Shown: piece after piece, positions 29,091 to 40,393 of the stretch
Numbering within the stretch: the stretch's first letter is position 1
Layout of the letters: each line of letters starts with the position of its first letter
Origin: Mucor racemosus
Taxonomy: Eukaryota > Mucoromycota > Mucoromycetes > Mucorales > Mucoraceae
Direction of reading: 5' to 3'
DNA: 64,000 bases
NCBI GenBank assembly: GCA_027405735.1
Contig: JAPEHQ010000016.1
Coordinates: forward strand, 868,001 to 932,000
Notes under the pieces: model-generated
Databases searched by the model: none
Told to the model about the DNA's origin: nothing
Seen by the model: the letters and a program-made list of their open reading frames with translations, nothing else
Program-made: the position numbers and the translations under genes

Positions 29091-31374
29091 TTAAGCAGCT
29101 GTATCCCAGAAGATATCACTGCCTTCTCGAGTAGGTCCACCACCAGGCATTCTCAAAGGTGTAGTAGTGGCTTTAGTATCAGAAACTAAAGGAGTATGAA
29201 CATCTTGCTGCTGCTGTGCTGGTGTCATTGCACCGGTAGGAGTAGATGGACCAGTGAGTGTTGTAGCTGGATCAGAAGATGAAGCTGTAGTAGATATTTT
29301 TTGAAGTGGATTAGTTTCTAATTCTGCAACAGGAGAATGAGTAGAGTATTCAACAGTTTGTCTTGCAAAGTCATGATCACTATCTGCATCATTATGATGA
29401 TTTTGGTGGTCTGATGCTGGGATATTTGTTATAGGTTGAAAGTTATCTGTGGTGTTACCTTGGTCGATTGGCTGCATGGAAGTAGTATTATCATAGGCAG
29501 CAGTAGAAGCGCCATTTTGAGTGACACCGCCTAAATTAGAACTTTCTGGTTCATTTTCAGCTTGTATTTTTGAATGGATCGATCGGGTATCGGCAGCCAC
29601 GGCATTTTGAGGAGGGAGAGGTGTATCGATAACTGCAGTTTCTTGTTGAGTAGCAATAGGACCCAACATTTCAATCCAATGCCTGATAAAAGCAGGATCA
29701 GAGGATGACAATTCAACTAATTTCTTACTACCAAATAAACTACCCAAGAATTTGCCTTTTAACTCTAAAAGCTGATTAGTGGAACTGATAAGAATCGTGC
29801 ATTGTGGAACAAACATAGTTGCTTCTGGTTTCAATGGCGTGTTCAATAAGTCCTTTTCAGACTTGAAACGATGTAATAATCCAACTGCAAAAAAAGTTTA
29901 GATTAAGGTAGAACATTTAAATTTGTAAAAACACACTTACCAGGACTCAATACATAATATTCTTCATGCCATTTTTTACCATGATGTCTTTGTAATACGC
30001 CAATAGCAAGGGGTTGGACTAAAGGATGAGATGCATTAGGGAAATCAAGTGTTTCCTCATTTTTAAAAGCTGCATTGGGTTTAACCAATTCACTATCATG
30101 ATGTTGAACAAAATCCAACCATTCAGCATCAGCTTCAATTGCATTTAAAATAGTAGCAACCTTGACTACACCTTCCAAATTCTCAAGACGATGTTGAATA
30201 CGATAACGTTCAAAGGTCTGGAACAATTCAGTGTAAACACCAACGATTCTTTCTTGTTCAAATTGACGATATCTGTCTTGAGTCACTAAAAAGTCTTTAT
30301 GCAAACGATTTTCTTGCTTGTAAAGGTCTCTGATGGTATGAATAACAACTAAATACATGTAAAGTAAGCGTTAATGTATAGAGTACATTATAAACTACTA
30401 CATACCATATTTTGACAATAAAGGATCTCTGTTCTTGGGAATAACATGGTTACTCTTTGTTTTCTCCTGACTGTTGACAGTTGAATAAATATCAGAGTTT
30501 AATTGAGTGATGACTTTATCAGCCTTTTTGCGACATTCCCATAAAGTGTTTGTACGTAAATCTTTGTTTTGTTTCAAGCTCTGCATCATGTTGTGAATGT
30601 CTTTCAAGATGATGTGCAATGTAGGCACAATTTCATTATCAATAAAATCAACAAAGTCTTGATGAATCAAACTATTTTCTCTTGTGTATTGTCTAAATGC
30701 AGACCAAGCATCTTGGACCCCATGAGAGGACTTGAATTGATCTTTGATTTTAATAGGAATAGAAGATTTCGAATCGATCTTGCGATAGCCTTTTCCTGTA
30801 TTAGACTCTACCTTTTTTATGCTATGGAACATGCTAAGCTATAAATAAGTTTAGTACTAGTTTATTGATTGGTTCTTTCCTCTAACTCCTTCTTATTTTT
30901 ACATACCAGATATTTAACTGAAACTTGCCAGCTTAACAAACGATTGCATAAAACTTTAACTGGATCTAAGCCATCTTTCATAGTATAAATGTGCTTCTGC
31001 ATGGTTCTCTTTCTTGTCGGGAAACGAATAACAGATGCAGTTCTTGGACGAGCCATGAATTTGGGAGGAGGGGCACTGTTTATGCTATCATTTGCTGGAC
31101 TACATATACTCATTTCTTCGGGTGAATGCTGCATTGTGGTAGGAGAAAAACCTTCAGCTCCAGCATCTCGAGTCAACCAAGGCAAACCAGTTTGACCAGC
31201 AGTAATTTTCAACGAACCTCTATTAATAGATGTATTAATTGGAGACATTGGAGGCGTAATTAAACCTTGTTGTTGTTGCTGTTGCTCAGTTTTCTCAGTC
31301 ATTGGGATAACCTTATTTTGATATGAATTCATATCTTGCTGAGGCATTGGAGTATTAGTATCAATAGATGCCAT
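29091..31374 (-). CDS. Slm1/Slm2-like F-BAR and PH domain protein
   Basis: Four exons (31374-30907, 30838-30406, 30348-29941, 29884-29091) close into 700 residues. After a Ser/Pro/Gln-rich N-terminus, residues of about 157-400 form a long helical region with coiled-coil character (WSAFRQYTRENSLIHQDF, TLWECRKKADKVITQL, DRYRQFEQERI) like the F-BAR-like part of Slm proteins. A PH domain follows at about 410-510 (LAIGVLQRHHGKKWHEEYYV ... HWIEML). The C-terminus is disordered, rich in Thr/Pro. Yeast Slm1/2 bind PI(4,5)P2, sit at eisosomes and carry membrane-stress signals to TORC2; the same role here is inferred. The first intron starts with the canonical GTATGT. Confidence 0.87.
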
Positions 31375-31682
31375 TTTTTATTATAATGTGTATATTGTTA
31401 TAAACAAGAAGAAAAAAGAAAAGCAATTCAAGAGTGATATTTAACCTTTTTATATTAATTTTACTGAAACAATCCAGGAGAGACTAAAATGCAGCATGAT
31501 GATGATTTATTGAGTCGAATTACAGCAGCCAATAGTGTAATATACTCATTGACGTATTTCATTTTGTTAAAGTTAAAATTATTGTGCATGATGATTCAAG
31601 AAAATAAAAAAAAAAAAAAAAAAAAAAGGGAGGTTTGTCATGACAACCATATGTCATGAACAAGGGAAAGGAGAGATTTCTT
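31375..31682. other. Short intergenic region with poly(A) run
   Basis: 308 bp between the start of the Slm-like gene and the 3' end of the acidic protein gene on the same strand. It holds a homopolymer of about 20 A near 31607-31627 and no coding frame. Confidence 0.5.
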
Positions 31683-32642
31683 TTATGTTACAACACGTCT
31701 TCGCTTAACTGATTCATCATCGTCATCAGCCAATTCATCTTCATCGCCATCATCTTCGTCTATTTCATCCTCTTCGTCATCTTCTACATCTCCATCATCT
31801 AACAATGAAGATGCATCCCTTTTTAATGATGGACGTTCTTGATCTTCCAATTCTTCATCTTCACTTTGTTCTTGAATAGCTGTTTCGCTTGTAACTGGCT
31901 CTTCATCCTCTTCCTCTTCATCCTCCTCTTCTTCAATGTCTTCTTCCTCTTCAATTCCCTCATCAACTTCTTCTTCGATATCTTCATCAATGTCTTCCTC
32001 TTCAATATCCTCGTCTTCTCCCTCATTTTGACCCTCTGTTTCACCTTCATTTTCTTCTTCTATATCTTCTTCTTCAATGTCTTCTTCTTCCTCTTCATCA
32101 TCCTCATCATCCTCTTCCTCATCATCATCGCTATTGCCTAAATCTTCTTCTACATCTGATCTTGTTCGTAAAACATCCATAAAGTTACGTACTTTTGTCT
32201 TGAAGATGGATTCGCTAATTGATTGTGATGGTATATTGTTATTTGTTTCGATCGGTAACACTTGATGATGAGTGAAGTTTAAATCTGCGAATATTTGATT
32301 ACATTGCAATGTCATATATTCAAATCTTTCTTTAAAGGTTTTCAAATCTTCTTTTATACATCGACATAATTCAATGATATTTTCTTGGTTATCGAGTAAA
32401 ACTGATTTGGACCATTTTTCTGAGCTTTTTTCTATGGATTGCATTTGACACACAATAGCTGCTGCATAAGCATCTTGTTCATTTTTATATCTATAATGAA
32501 TTTGATTATTAAATTACTTGATTCTATGATAAAAAAAAAAAAAAAAAAAAAAAAAAAACTTCGCAACACTGTACACGCCAATTGCTTTGTACAAAGCTTT
32601 TTCTTTGATAGAAATCAAGACAAAATGTTGTGAGGTTTTCAT
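31683..32642 (-). CDS. Acidic coiled-coil protein of unknown function
   Basis: A long exon (32490-31683) encodes a helical N-terminal part (EKSSEKWSKSV, ENIIELCRCIKEDLKTF) followed by about 100 residues that are almost all Glu, Asp and Ile, then a basic nuclear-signal-like end VKRRRVVT. The long exon opens in phase 2 after a TATAG acceptor. The best upstream exon I find is 32642-32593 (MKTSQHFVL..), giving 285 residues with a donor GTACAA, which is weak; the intron would contain about 28 T. The alternative is a start at the internal Met at 32444. I do not recognise the family. The composition suggests a nuclear histone- or chromatin-interacting protein, but that is only composition. Confidence 0.6.
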
Positions 32643-32835
32643 GCTTCAATTCTATTTGTGAGTAACAGAACAGAGTTTTTTTTCGAAAATAAAACAATTC
32701 CGTCTGCTGTACTGCTGCGATAAGGAATCCACGAGGGGATTAGTTAGTGTGTAAAAAAAGTACAAAGAATACAAGAGTTTTCACGGCCATTCAATTATTC
32801 GTGATGTTACTTTACGGACGTCACATTGTATACAA

Positions 32836-33647
32836 ATGAACCTCTTTTCATTCTTCTACTTCACAATGACAAACAAAATATTAAAGCCATATTTAAGAAA
32901 GTTTATATTACAAACGCACCCTGATTTTTTTCATCATGATAAATTGAGGAAAACAACTAATGCTGCATCATTACAATCGCTTTATAATATTCTTCAACCA
33001 TCAACATCGACATCCAAACAACCAGATTCCACAATAAAACTTGATTTCTTCATCAAGGGACAAAAGAAAAAGGATAAAAATACAGTTTCTAGTATATTTC
33101 ATGGTCAAGATACTGACTGGGATAAAGCAGAGTCGTTTCTTCAGTTATGCCAGCAAGTAAACATTCCAGTATTACCAACTGATTTGGAAATGGTTCAAGA
33201 TATGGTGAAAAAACAATTTAAAAAAACTGAATCGCCATTGAAATATAAATCTTTAACAAAAGAATTTGCAGAAAAACTACATAAAGAGCAAACTACAGCT
33301 ATACCAAAAGAAGGCTGGACAGAAAACGACATTTTAAATCAATCATTAATCATGTTTGATGCTTCAGTAAATAAGAAATTGACAGCTTCGAAATTAAGTC
33401 AGTGGTTACCTCAATTACAACCTCAGCTGTGGTGGGGTAAAATCCCATTATTAGTCATTTCATCAAAAACAAATCAACCTCCAAAAGAATTGACCAAAGG
33501 AATGTTGGTGATAAAAAATGATATGGAATTACAAGGTAAATATTAAATATTCCTATAAAAAAACATTGAAAAATTAACAATTGTACAGATATACAAAATT
33601 ATTTAAATGCTAATGTAAATGAAATTGTAAAAGAATCAACACAATGA
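32836..33647 (+). CDS. DUF4460-type (TCAIM-like) mitochondrial protein
   Basis: Exons 32836-33535 and 33589-33647 join in phase 1 to give 252 residues. The N-terminus carries the DUF4460 signature LRKFILQTHPDFFHHD, a J-domain-like HPD block, and the rest (FHGQDTDWDKAESFLQLC, WWGKIPLLVIS) fits fungal relatives of animal TCAIM. In that family the protein is mitochondrial; the hydrophobic start MNLFSFFYF or the internal Met 11 (32866) could begin it. Molecular function is not established. It is divergent from the acidic protein gene, with a short shared promoter. Confidence 0.72.
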
Positions 33648-33674
33648 TAAATCACTGTTTATTCTTTTCAATTC

Positions 33675-34585
33675 CTAAGCTTTCACTAAAAACCTAATTC
33701 CATCACCATCACAAACGACTTTTACCAATTCATCATCTATTGCTTCAAACACAGCATTAGCAATATCGTCATGCATGGCCAGATCAGCTAAAAAAAAAAA
33801 TGTAATTTTTTGGAATGTATGATCGTAAAGGTCTCGTCATAAACCAAATTACATATAAACCAAGTACTAATGATAGTACACCTAATTGTCTATGGAAAAA
33901 GTATATCATACCTATAAAACAATGTAAATATCTTTTAAATGCAATGAATAAAACTGTATACAAATACCTGGTCGAAATATAACTACTCGAATCCTATTTC
34001 TAAATCTAATTCCTAATAATGCTGCTTCTGTCTCTCTTTTTGATTCAACAAATGCTTGGTCAAAAATAAATCCAAGAAATCCTTCGGCTACACCAGAATA
34101 TAATAATGCCTTCCTATCTTTAGATAAATCGCAATCAGGATCAAATTTATCTGCCATGGCATATGTAACAACAGTTGAAGAATCGCAATTGATACGTTCA
34201 TAACCTGTACCTACAGATTCACTATTATCATCTAAAAAGGCACCTATAGTGTGATCTACTTTGGGATTGCCTCGGAACACACTTTGTAGATAATCAGTAT
34301 CAAATACACTTGCTCGAATATAATGCACTCGCATGACACTTGCTTCAAGCAATACTGATATTGCCAATGCAACTATGGTTTTCGCATTAGATTACGAATC
34401 TGTTTGACGGATAATTGCAGCACCAACAAGACTTGTACCACCTGTGATACAGTCATATTTAAAGAAATGCAAATCCTAAGGATTCTCCATCTTGTTGTGG
34501 TCGTCGTGACTTTATTAAAACCCAAACATGTCCGTAACCTTGCACAACAAAATGTGATGGTAAAAAGAAGCGATCCAGCTTTTCC

Positions 34586-34600
<15 letters not shown>
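33675..34600 (-). pseudogene. Decayed Coq11-like atypical SDR (NAD-binding) gene
   Basis: On the minus strand a Rossmann start TGGTSLVGAAIIRQ (near 34445) is followed almost at once by an in-frame TAA. The frame then continues through VDHTIGAFLDD, FLGFIFDQAFVESKRETEAALLG and VVIFRPG, an exon MIYFFHRQLG and an exon DLAMHDDIANAVFEAIDDE ending in TAG at 33675. The pattern (GGTxxxG, late xxxSKRE, RPG) matches the mitochondrial atypical SDR family of yeast Coq11/YLR290C. The tyrosine expected before the SDR lysine is phenylalanine (FVESK). No Met start joins the pieces. I call it a pseudogene; a missed exon structure is the alternative. Confidence 0.6.
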
Positions 34601-34616
<16 letters not shown>

Positions 34617-34630
34617 AAGTTTTGTTTGAC

Positions 34631-35729
34631 ATGGGAAACGATAATCCTCAAACAAAATCTTTATATCAAGCAAATCTTAGACATGCTCTAGTGGCTGGAG
34701 CCATGGCTGGGACAATAGTTGATTCCGTATTATTTCCATTAGGTAATAATCTAAAGCAATAAACAAGAAAATCCCCTACTAACTACTCTTATAGATACCA
34801 TCAAAACTCGTTTACAAACACAAGCTGGATTTGCTGTTTCTGGAGGCTTTCGAGGCGTATATTCAGGGTTATTGTCTGCATTTGTGGGAAGTGCTCCAAA
34901 TGGTAATCAATCAAGGAGAAAAAAAAAGTCTTAAAAGTATAATTTTAACATTGCCATCTTGATGTATATAGCCGCTTTATTTTTCGTTACCTATGAAGCC
35001 ATAAAGCGATTATTAGGTGCTTCAGCCGACGGATCACCTCAATCACCTTTTGTCTTCATGGCGGCTGCCACGTGTGGTGAAATTGTGAGTAAAACATTAT
35101 GTCAGATCAAAATAATGCAAAACTAACTAAATACTGACATATAGTCCGCATGCACTGTGCGTGTACCAACAGAGGTAATCAAACAGCGTATGCAGATCAA
35201 CCAATTCAACACAACAACGGCAGCAGTATCTAGTGTTTTAAAAACAGAAGGATTGTTGGGATTATATCGAGGATTTCTTCCAACGGTTGCTCGAGAAATT
35301 CCATTTACATGCATTCAATTTCCATTATATGAATTCTTTAAAAGTGAATATGGTCAATACAAAGGAGATAGAGTGGAGCCATTAGAGGCTGCTGCTATGG
35401 GATCTTTGGCGGGTGGAATCGGTGCTGCGATAACTACACCTTTGGATGTTTGTAAGACTCGTATTATGCTTTCATCAAAGGTATGTTTTGATATGATTGT
35501 GACCAAGATGTATGTGGAATATTAACAAAATATTTAGGCTGCAAGTAGTCGGCCGTATACAGGTATTGTTGAGACAATGAAACGAATTGTGAGAGAAGAA
35601 GGCGCAAAAAAACTGTTGGCAGGGATTGGACCTAGAGTAATGTGGATATCGATAGGTGGAAGCATTTTCTTGGGTGCTTATGAAAAAGGGCTCAAGACTT
35701 TTACCGAATTTCAGTTACTAGAGAAATAG
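34631..35729 (+). CDS. PET8: Mitochondrial S-adenosylmethionine carrier (Pet8/SLC25A26 type)
   Basis: Five exons (34631-34742, 34795-34902, 34972-35084, 35145-35480, 35538-35729) give 286 residues, the usual length for a mitochondrial carrier. Three repeats each carry a carrier signature: PLDTIKTRLQ, PTEVIKQRMQ and PLDVCKTRI, with six predicted membrane helices (AGAMAGTIVD, AATCGEISACTVRVP, GSLAGGIGAAITTP). The second signature has Thr-Glu instead of Leu-Asp (PTEV), as I recall for SAM carriers, and short loops support SAM specificity. It should import SAM into the matrix for RNA, lipoate and ubiquinone methylation. Introns split the first repeat twice. Identification is by family recognition. 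Confidence 0.9.
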
Positions 35730-35884
35730 ATGTTAAATATTAATAGATCCCATTGTACATACACATAATAAAATTACAAGTATATCAAACAAAACAAAAA
35801 CAAAAAACATCTTGTATTTCTACCTTAACATAGTGAGTCAATTTTTCAACTAATTCTTTAACCTCTTAGTAATATGACAAATTG

Positions 35885-37600
35885 AATTCTAAATCATTGA
35901 GTGTGTTATTAATAAATCAATTTTTATAGGTCAAAAGTAAGTTTTTTCTGGTAAAGCATTGAATAAATTGGCTTGGGATAAAGAGGGTAAAAAGGTAGCA
36001 ATAGGTCCCAGTGATGGCCATGTTTATGTTTATGATATTGGAGAGGTAAGAGTAAAAAAAAACTTAATGTAAATCACCTCTAGCGCATTAGTTATCAAGT
36101 AAGACTATATTATCATCAAATAAGCTACCACACAATATGAACATGTATAAGGATTTACAGTAATAAGCTTGAATCAAGTGGGTACAGCATCATAAATTCT
36201 TGAAAAAGTTCTCAAGTATTATAAAATCTCTTATTTTTAAGACTTACAAGGCTTATAAGCGGAATATTAATCTAGAAAATTATTTTTGTCCAGATCATCA
36301 ATTTTGACATTTTTTAAATTTTTTTTCTGATTTTGCAAATTTAGAGTTAATTTTACTACCAATTATAAAAAACAAAAAGTATACACATGTGCAGAATTTA
36401 GCGCTCTATTTGCTCAACAAAGAATAATAAACAGTTTTATTGCAAAATATTACATGAAAATTCTTTAATAAAAAAACCGTTTTTTGGACAAAAGTACAAA
36501 GTTTCATTACTTAGTATTTAATGTTAAGCTTTTATAAAATGTGTATTAGTTATGACTGCAATTTTCTCTCATAATGTAGTATATTTAAACGTTGTTTTTG
36601 GTATCAAAATTTGATTTTTCTGTTTTTTGATCAAAATCATGAGTGTTGGTAAGGGTAAAAGGAGCCCCGAAAATGTCCGCTACAAAAACTGAATTTTCAG
36701 ACCGTACGTGGTTAAATATAGGAAAAGTAAAAAAAAAAAAACGCATTTCATTTAAAGCCTAGATATATACCATAGTATAAAAGACTTAGCCGTTCGATCG
36801 TGTTATGCTTAATTATGGCATCGCTCTGCGGGCTCGCTTTTGCAATTTTTTAATGAATCTATTATATGACAGACAGTTTTTCTAGTAGAAAAATGTATGT
36901 TTCTATAATAGCAGATATTGCCTATTTTGCTTAGTTTATGGGTTGATGCGCTGTAATGCTGCTTTTACATTGGCTGAAATGTGCAATTTAGCAAGACTTT
37001 AATTGCGCTGAATAATGTAAACCTTTGAAAATCCTTTTCTACGTGTGTTGTTTCTCTCTTTTTGTTTTCATATTCCAAGGATATTATTCACCGTTTGATA
37101 TGGCATATCAGACTATCAAGCTGATATTCTTTTCTTTTATCTGAATACGCATGCTAACATAAGGGACTAATGTTTTTGATATAGGTAGCAGTTGTTACAT
37201 TAGAGGCTGATATTTTCATTTATAATTAACTGCATCCTAAGGTCAGATAGCACTATTTACTACTGTATTGTTGGACATATTTCTTGATTACCATATCAAA
37301 TTGAAGGCAATGATATTTATATCTATTCAATGAAAAGCTAGAACTGGCTACAAACTCACGAAATGTTCCAGGAAAGTGATAAAATTTCAAATGATATAAA
37401 AACACAAAAAAAAAAAAAAAGAACAATCTAACGTCTTCTTGCCTAATTACGATAGTTTTGATTGTATATATACTGTACTTGAAAACAAATCTTTTTACAG
37501 CTGACAATCGTAAACTAAAATAGTAAGTTTAAAGAAGGCTAATTTGTTTAGATTTTATGTGCGATAACGTAACATCGTAACATTTATAATCTTAGATTTG
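35885..37600 (+). repeat. Repeat family D, copy D3 (short form)
   Basis: Starts near 35885 with the short-form junction and carries the dynein-like piece KALNKLAWDKEGKKVAIGPS, GHVYVYDIGE at about 35955-36048, the most intact version of this block, but without the upstream half. The block after it (36190-36600) matches D1, D4 and D5, and the block 36600-37600 matches D4 and partly D5 (ATCATGAGTGTTGGTAAGGG, ACCGTACGTGGTTAAATATA). It ends near the shared text ATAATCTTA around 37590. Confidence 0.7.
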
Positions 37601-38044
37601 ATTTGCATATAAATTTAAGCATTAAGTGTTATTTAAGTTTATGCTCGAGCAAAAACCATTGTTGCTGTAAACATTATAGCTATAATCATATTTATAAATG
37701 GTGATAATCGTAAATATATTGTGAGTTGCATGTATTCTTCTACATAAACAATGTATTGAATTGTATTGTCTATAATCCATATTAATAAAAGCAAATGTAA
37801 TTTAAAAACCCATTCCAGTAAAAAAATCCAATGAAATTTTGAGAACGGCACGATGCTCATGTACAAACCAATTTGTGCCCATACGATCAGCTCATTATGA
37901 TTATGGTCAGATTTTATTGTTATGCGCAAATAGGGATAATAATATGTTTATGGGAAATTCTACTATTATGTCCACATGAGATTAATGTCATGCATATAGA
38001 CAGAATCTATAATTATACACATACAGCAGGCTTTTCGTTATGCT
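37601..38044. other. AT-rich spacer, no gene seen
   Basis: Between D3 and a solo LTR. A 96-codon minus frame (37639-37929) has hydrophobic residues but no motif, and I leave it out. Confidence 0.45.
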
Positions 38045-38769
38045 TGCAGTAAATGACGATGTTATTTACTAAATAAAAAAAATATAAAAATAAAAGCAGT
38101 AGAAATACAATTATAATCAGCTAAAGTTTTTATTACAAAAGATTTCTGAAGAGTTAAAATAATTGAAAAGTATGAGGGTATTTATAATGATTTGGAGAAC
38201 TTGGATACCATCAGACTTGAACGGATGTATATTTAGTAATCTTCCAGTTTTGAGTACATTGTTATTGATTTGATATTTTAAGGGGTAAATTGTGTAGAGC
38301 ATTGACCATAAGGGATTGTATGTCAAGTGTGACAATATTGACCTTTTGGGAAATGGTTGTTTTGTTTATTTTTGTTATATCTATTTTATGTAACCTTGAT
38401 TTTTAAGGGGTAGTTTTTATATGCTTGAATCTTATTTATATTGATAGTGCAACTTCAATATAGATGAGCAGTTGACTAAATTGATATCTTTGTTTATTAT
38501 TATTATTGATTTGGATAGAATCCTGTTTTGATATATATGTTATTTGTGTAATTGATTGCGCCGTGATCAAGGGTACTATCGTCTACACGACATGTATGGT
38601 TCAAAAAGGGCATTTCATATTTTTAGCATGCGTTTGTTATTGTGTTCAATTGAAGCGTTTGTTTATTATTGTTGTTTACATTTCAAGTGGCATCATATTT
38701 TATGAGCGACACTTGGAATTTAGGTTGTTTTATTTTCATCAAGCGTTTTTAGTATGTAATTCCACTGCA
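38045..38769. mobile_element. Solo LTR, 725-bp family, copy 1
   Basis: Begins TGCAGTAAATGACGATG and ends TAATTCCACTGCA, with a 6-bp inverted match at the ends (TGCAGT/ACTGCA) and a 5-bp duplication ATGCT on both sides (38040-38044 and 38770-38774). It is the reverse complement of the copy at 40394-41119, with few differences. Confidence 0.92.
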
Positions 38770-38774
38770 ATGCT

Positions 38775-38933
38775 CGTGTGCAGTTTCTTTTGTTGTTCCC
38801 ATGTGCATCTTGTTATCTTTTTAGCCAGTATTCAGTGGGCGCAGCAACTCATCAGGCTATAGTGTGTAGCCACCTGGGCACAACAAAATCATCTTGTGCA
38901 GCACAGGTCGGCCGTAGTGGCTTCTATATGTAA
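38775..38933 (-). repeat. CACTA-like element end
   Basis: The right edge reads GGTCGGCCGTAGTG; on the minus strand this is CACTACGGCC, the same first ten bases as D2. Inside are GCACAAGATG and GTGCCCAGG motifs comparable to the subterminal repeats of D1/D2, but the sequence is not the same element. Only one end is visible; the 725-bp LTR borders it. Confidence 0.4.
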
Positions 38934-40393
38934 ATCCTTTAAATTTGTGATTTTATGGACTTTTTTTGAATCCGGTTATATCATTTTATACTTTTCAAGT
39001 TAAATCCGTTATTAGGCTAATAATGTTGTAGGTTGTATTTATGTTTTACTTAAAATAAGCCTTTAAATAATTAATAACAATACAGTCGAACCTTAATTTT
39101 TGTATGAAATTTCGATACCTGCATCTTATAGTTGGCTGGAATATTTAAACAACCGCGTCCGGGCTGTCCGGTAATTTTTTCTAGAGATTTAAAGCTTGGA
39201 AATATTATTAGATGGCCGCTTCTGGAGATCGTTCGGCTTTTTTTGGAAGAATGATCATTGGCAAAAATATGAATCATATACTATGTTGTATGCCACTAAG
39301 TACCATAAGTTATCACCTTCTACAGTATCAATACATCTTACAATCTATTGATTACGACATGTATTGAAGTGCAAAGTCTTGATATCGGATATAAGAAACT
39401 CCTAGCGTACTAAGTATAGTCCAATAATTACCAAGAACGCTTGGGCCTCAATTATGATACCATATTATTTCATTCCAGCGGTTAATCAATCAAGTAGCTA
39501 TCAAATCAACATCCAAGCACATTTAGCAGCATTAAAACAAAGTAATTCACAAGCTCTGTAAGAACGGTTAAATTATGATTGATCCACTTCAATCGATAAA
39601 TTACTATTAAACAGATCTAATGGTTCAATAGTGCCTTAAATTACATCTCAGGATCTCAATGTCACATCAATATAAAAGGCCATACTTTTATATCTAAATA
39701 AACGATATCTTGTTTTTATAATACAGTTGAAGAACTGATTCATTACTCATTCTCTTTTAATTGTACTGTATTCTTTTTTTAAGTATTATTCATCAAACCT
39801 GAAAATACACGACAAGGCTAGACCTTTTGCAATTCTGCGGACCAGCGCTAGAAGTACCTGCCATTGCAACGGGAGTCATTTGGATTTATATTCGTAGAGA
39901 AGAACTGATGGGCTTGCTGATCTTAGTAGGTGTAAGTAGCAGATAACCAACTTGTTGCTCGAACTGGCTGAACGTACAATGGCCCATGGATGCTGATAGT
40001 TTTGGTGTCGAGCCGGGTTTTACCAGCCAAATTTACTAGTATGATGCATATCATATGCATCAATAAAAAAGGAAAAAATTTGCTAAACATTTGCAAAACT
40101 TATTAAGAAAAAAAAAGAAGAATCAAATTCGATGAGAAGCAAGGGCCATCGGAGATTCTCTTTCGAAATTCATATCCTAATACCAAAGGGCTTCCCTTTT
40201 GGCGGGTTTGAACTCACGAATATGTGTGTCGCACTCAATTTGTAGCGCATGCGCTAACCGTTAAGCTTGTCACTCTCCCTTGGTCTCCAATTTTAATCCC
40301 CATACATGTGAACATGTATTTGTCAGTTTTTCACTATTTGGTAAATGCAGCAAATTAAGGTGTATTTTTCTTTTTTGAAATGATAATAGAGCT
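38934..40393. other. Repeat-derived intergenic region
   Basis: No gene. It holds a pogo-like terminal sequence (ACAGTCGAACCTT at 39083), a TATA and AATAAA module (39665-39705) resembling that of the 343-bp LTR family, the motif TGGTGTCGAGCCGGGTT at about 40001-40020 shared with 63110, and a tRNA-like segment at about 40195-40280. It probably consists of fragments of several elements. Confidence 0.5.
40195..40280 (-). repeat. tRNA-like sequence, possible SINE head
   Basis: On the minus strand an A-box-like AGCTTAACGGTTAGCGC is followed about 52 bases later by a B-box-like GAGTTCAAACCC, as in RNA polymerase III internal promoters. The acceptor and T stems do not pair properly, so it is not a functional tRNA. 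A tRNA-derived SINE or tRNA pseudogene would fit. Confidence 0.35.

Noticed and set aside
32077..32265. Ser-rich plus-strand frame
   Set aside because: Antisense shadow of the acidic repeat in the gene on the minus strand.
36600..37600. A gene in the D3/D4 shared 3' block
   Set aside because: Copies share sequence but no conserved reading frame; differences include frame-changing indels.
38117..38862. Frames of 72 and 118 aa repeated at 40355-41046
   Set aside because: They lie inside or overlap two copies of a 725-bp solo LTR; the repeated frames reflect LTR identity, not a gene.
40195..40280. Functional tRNA gene
   Set aside because: Box-like motifs are present but acceptor and T stems do not pair; reported only as tRNA-like.
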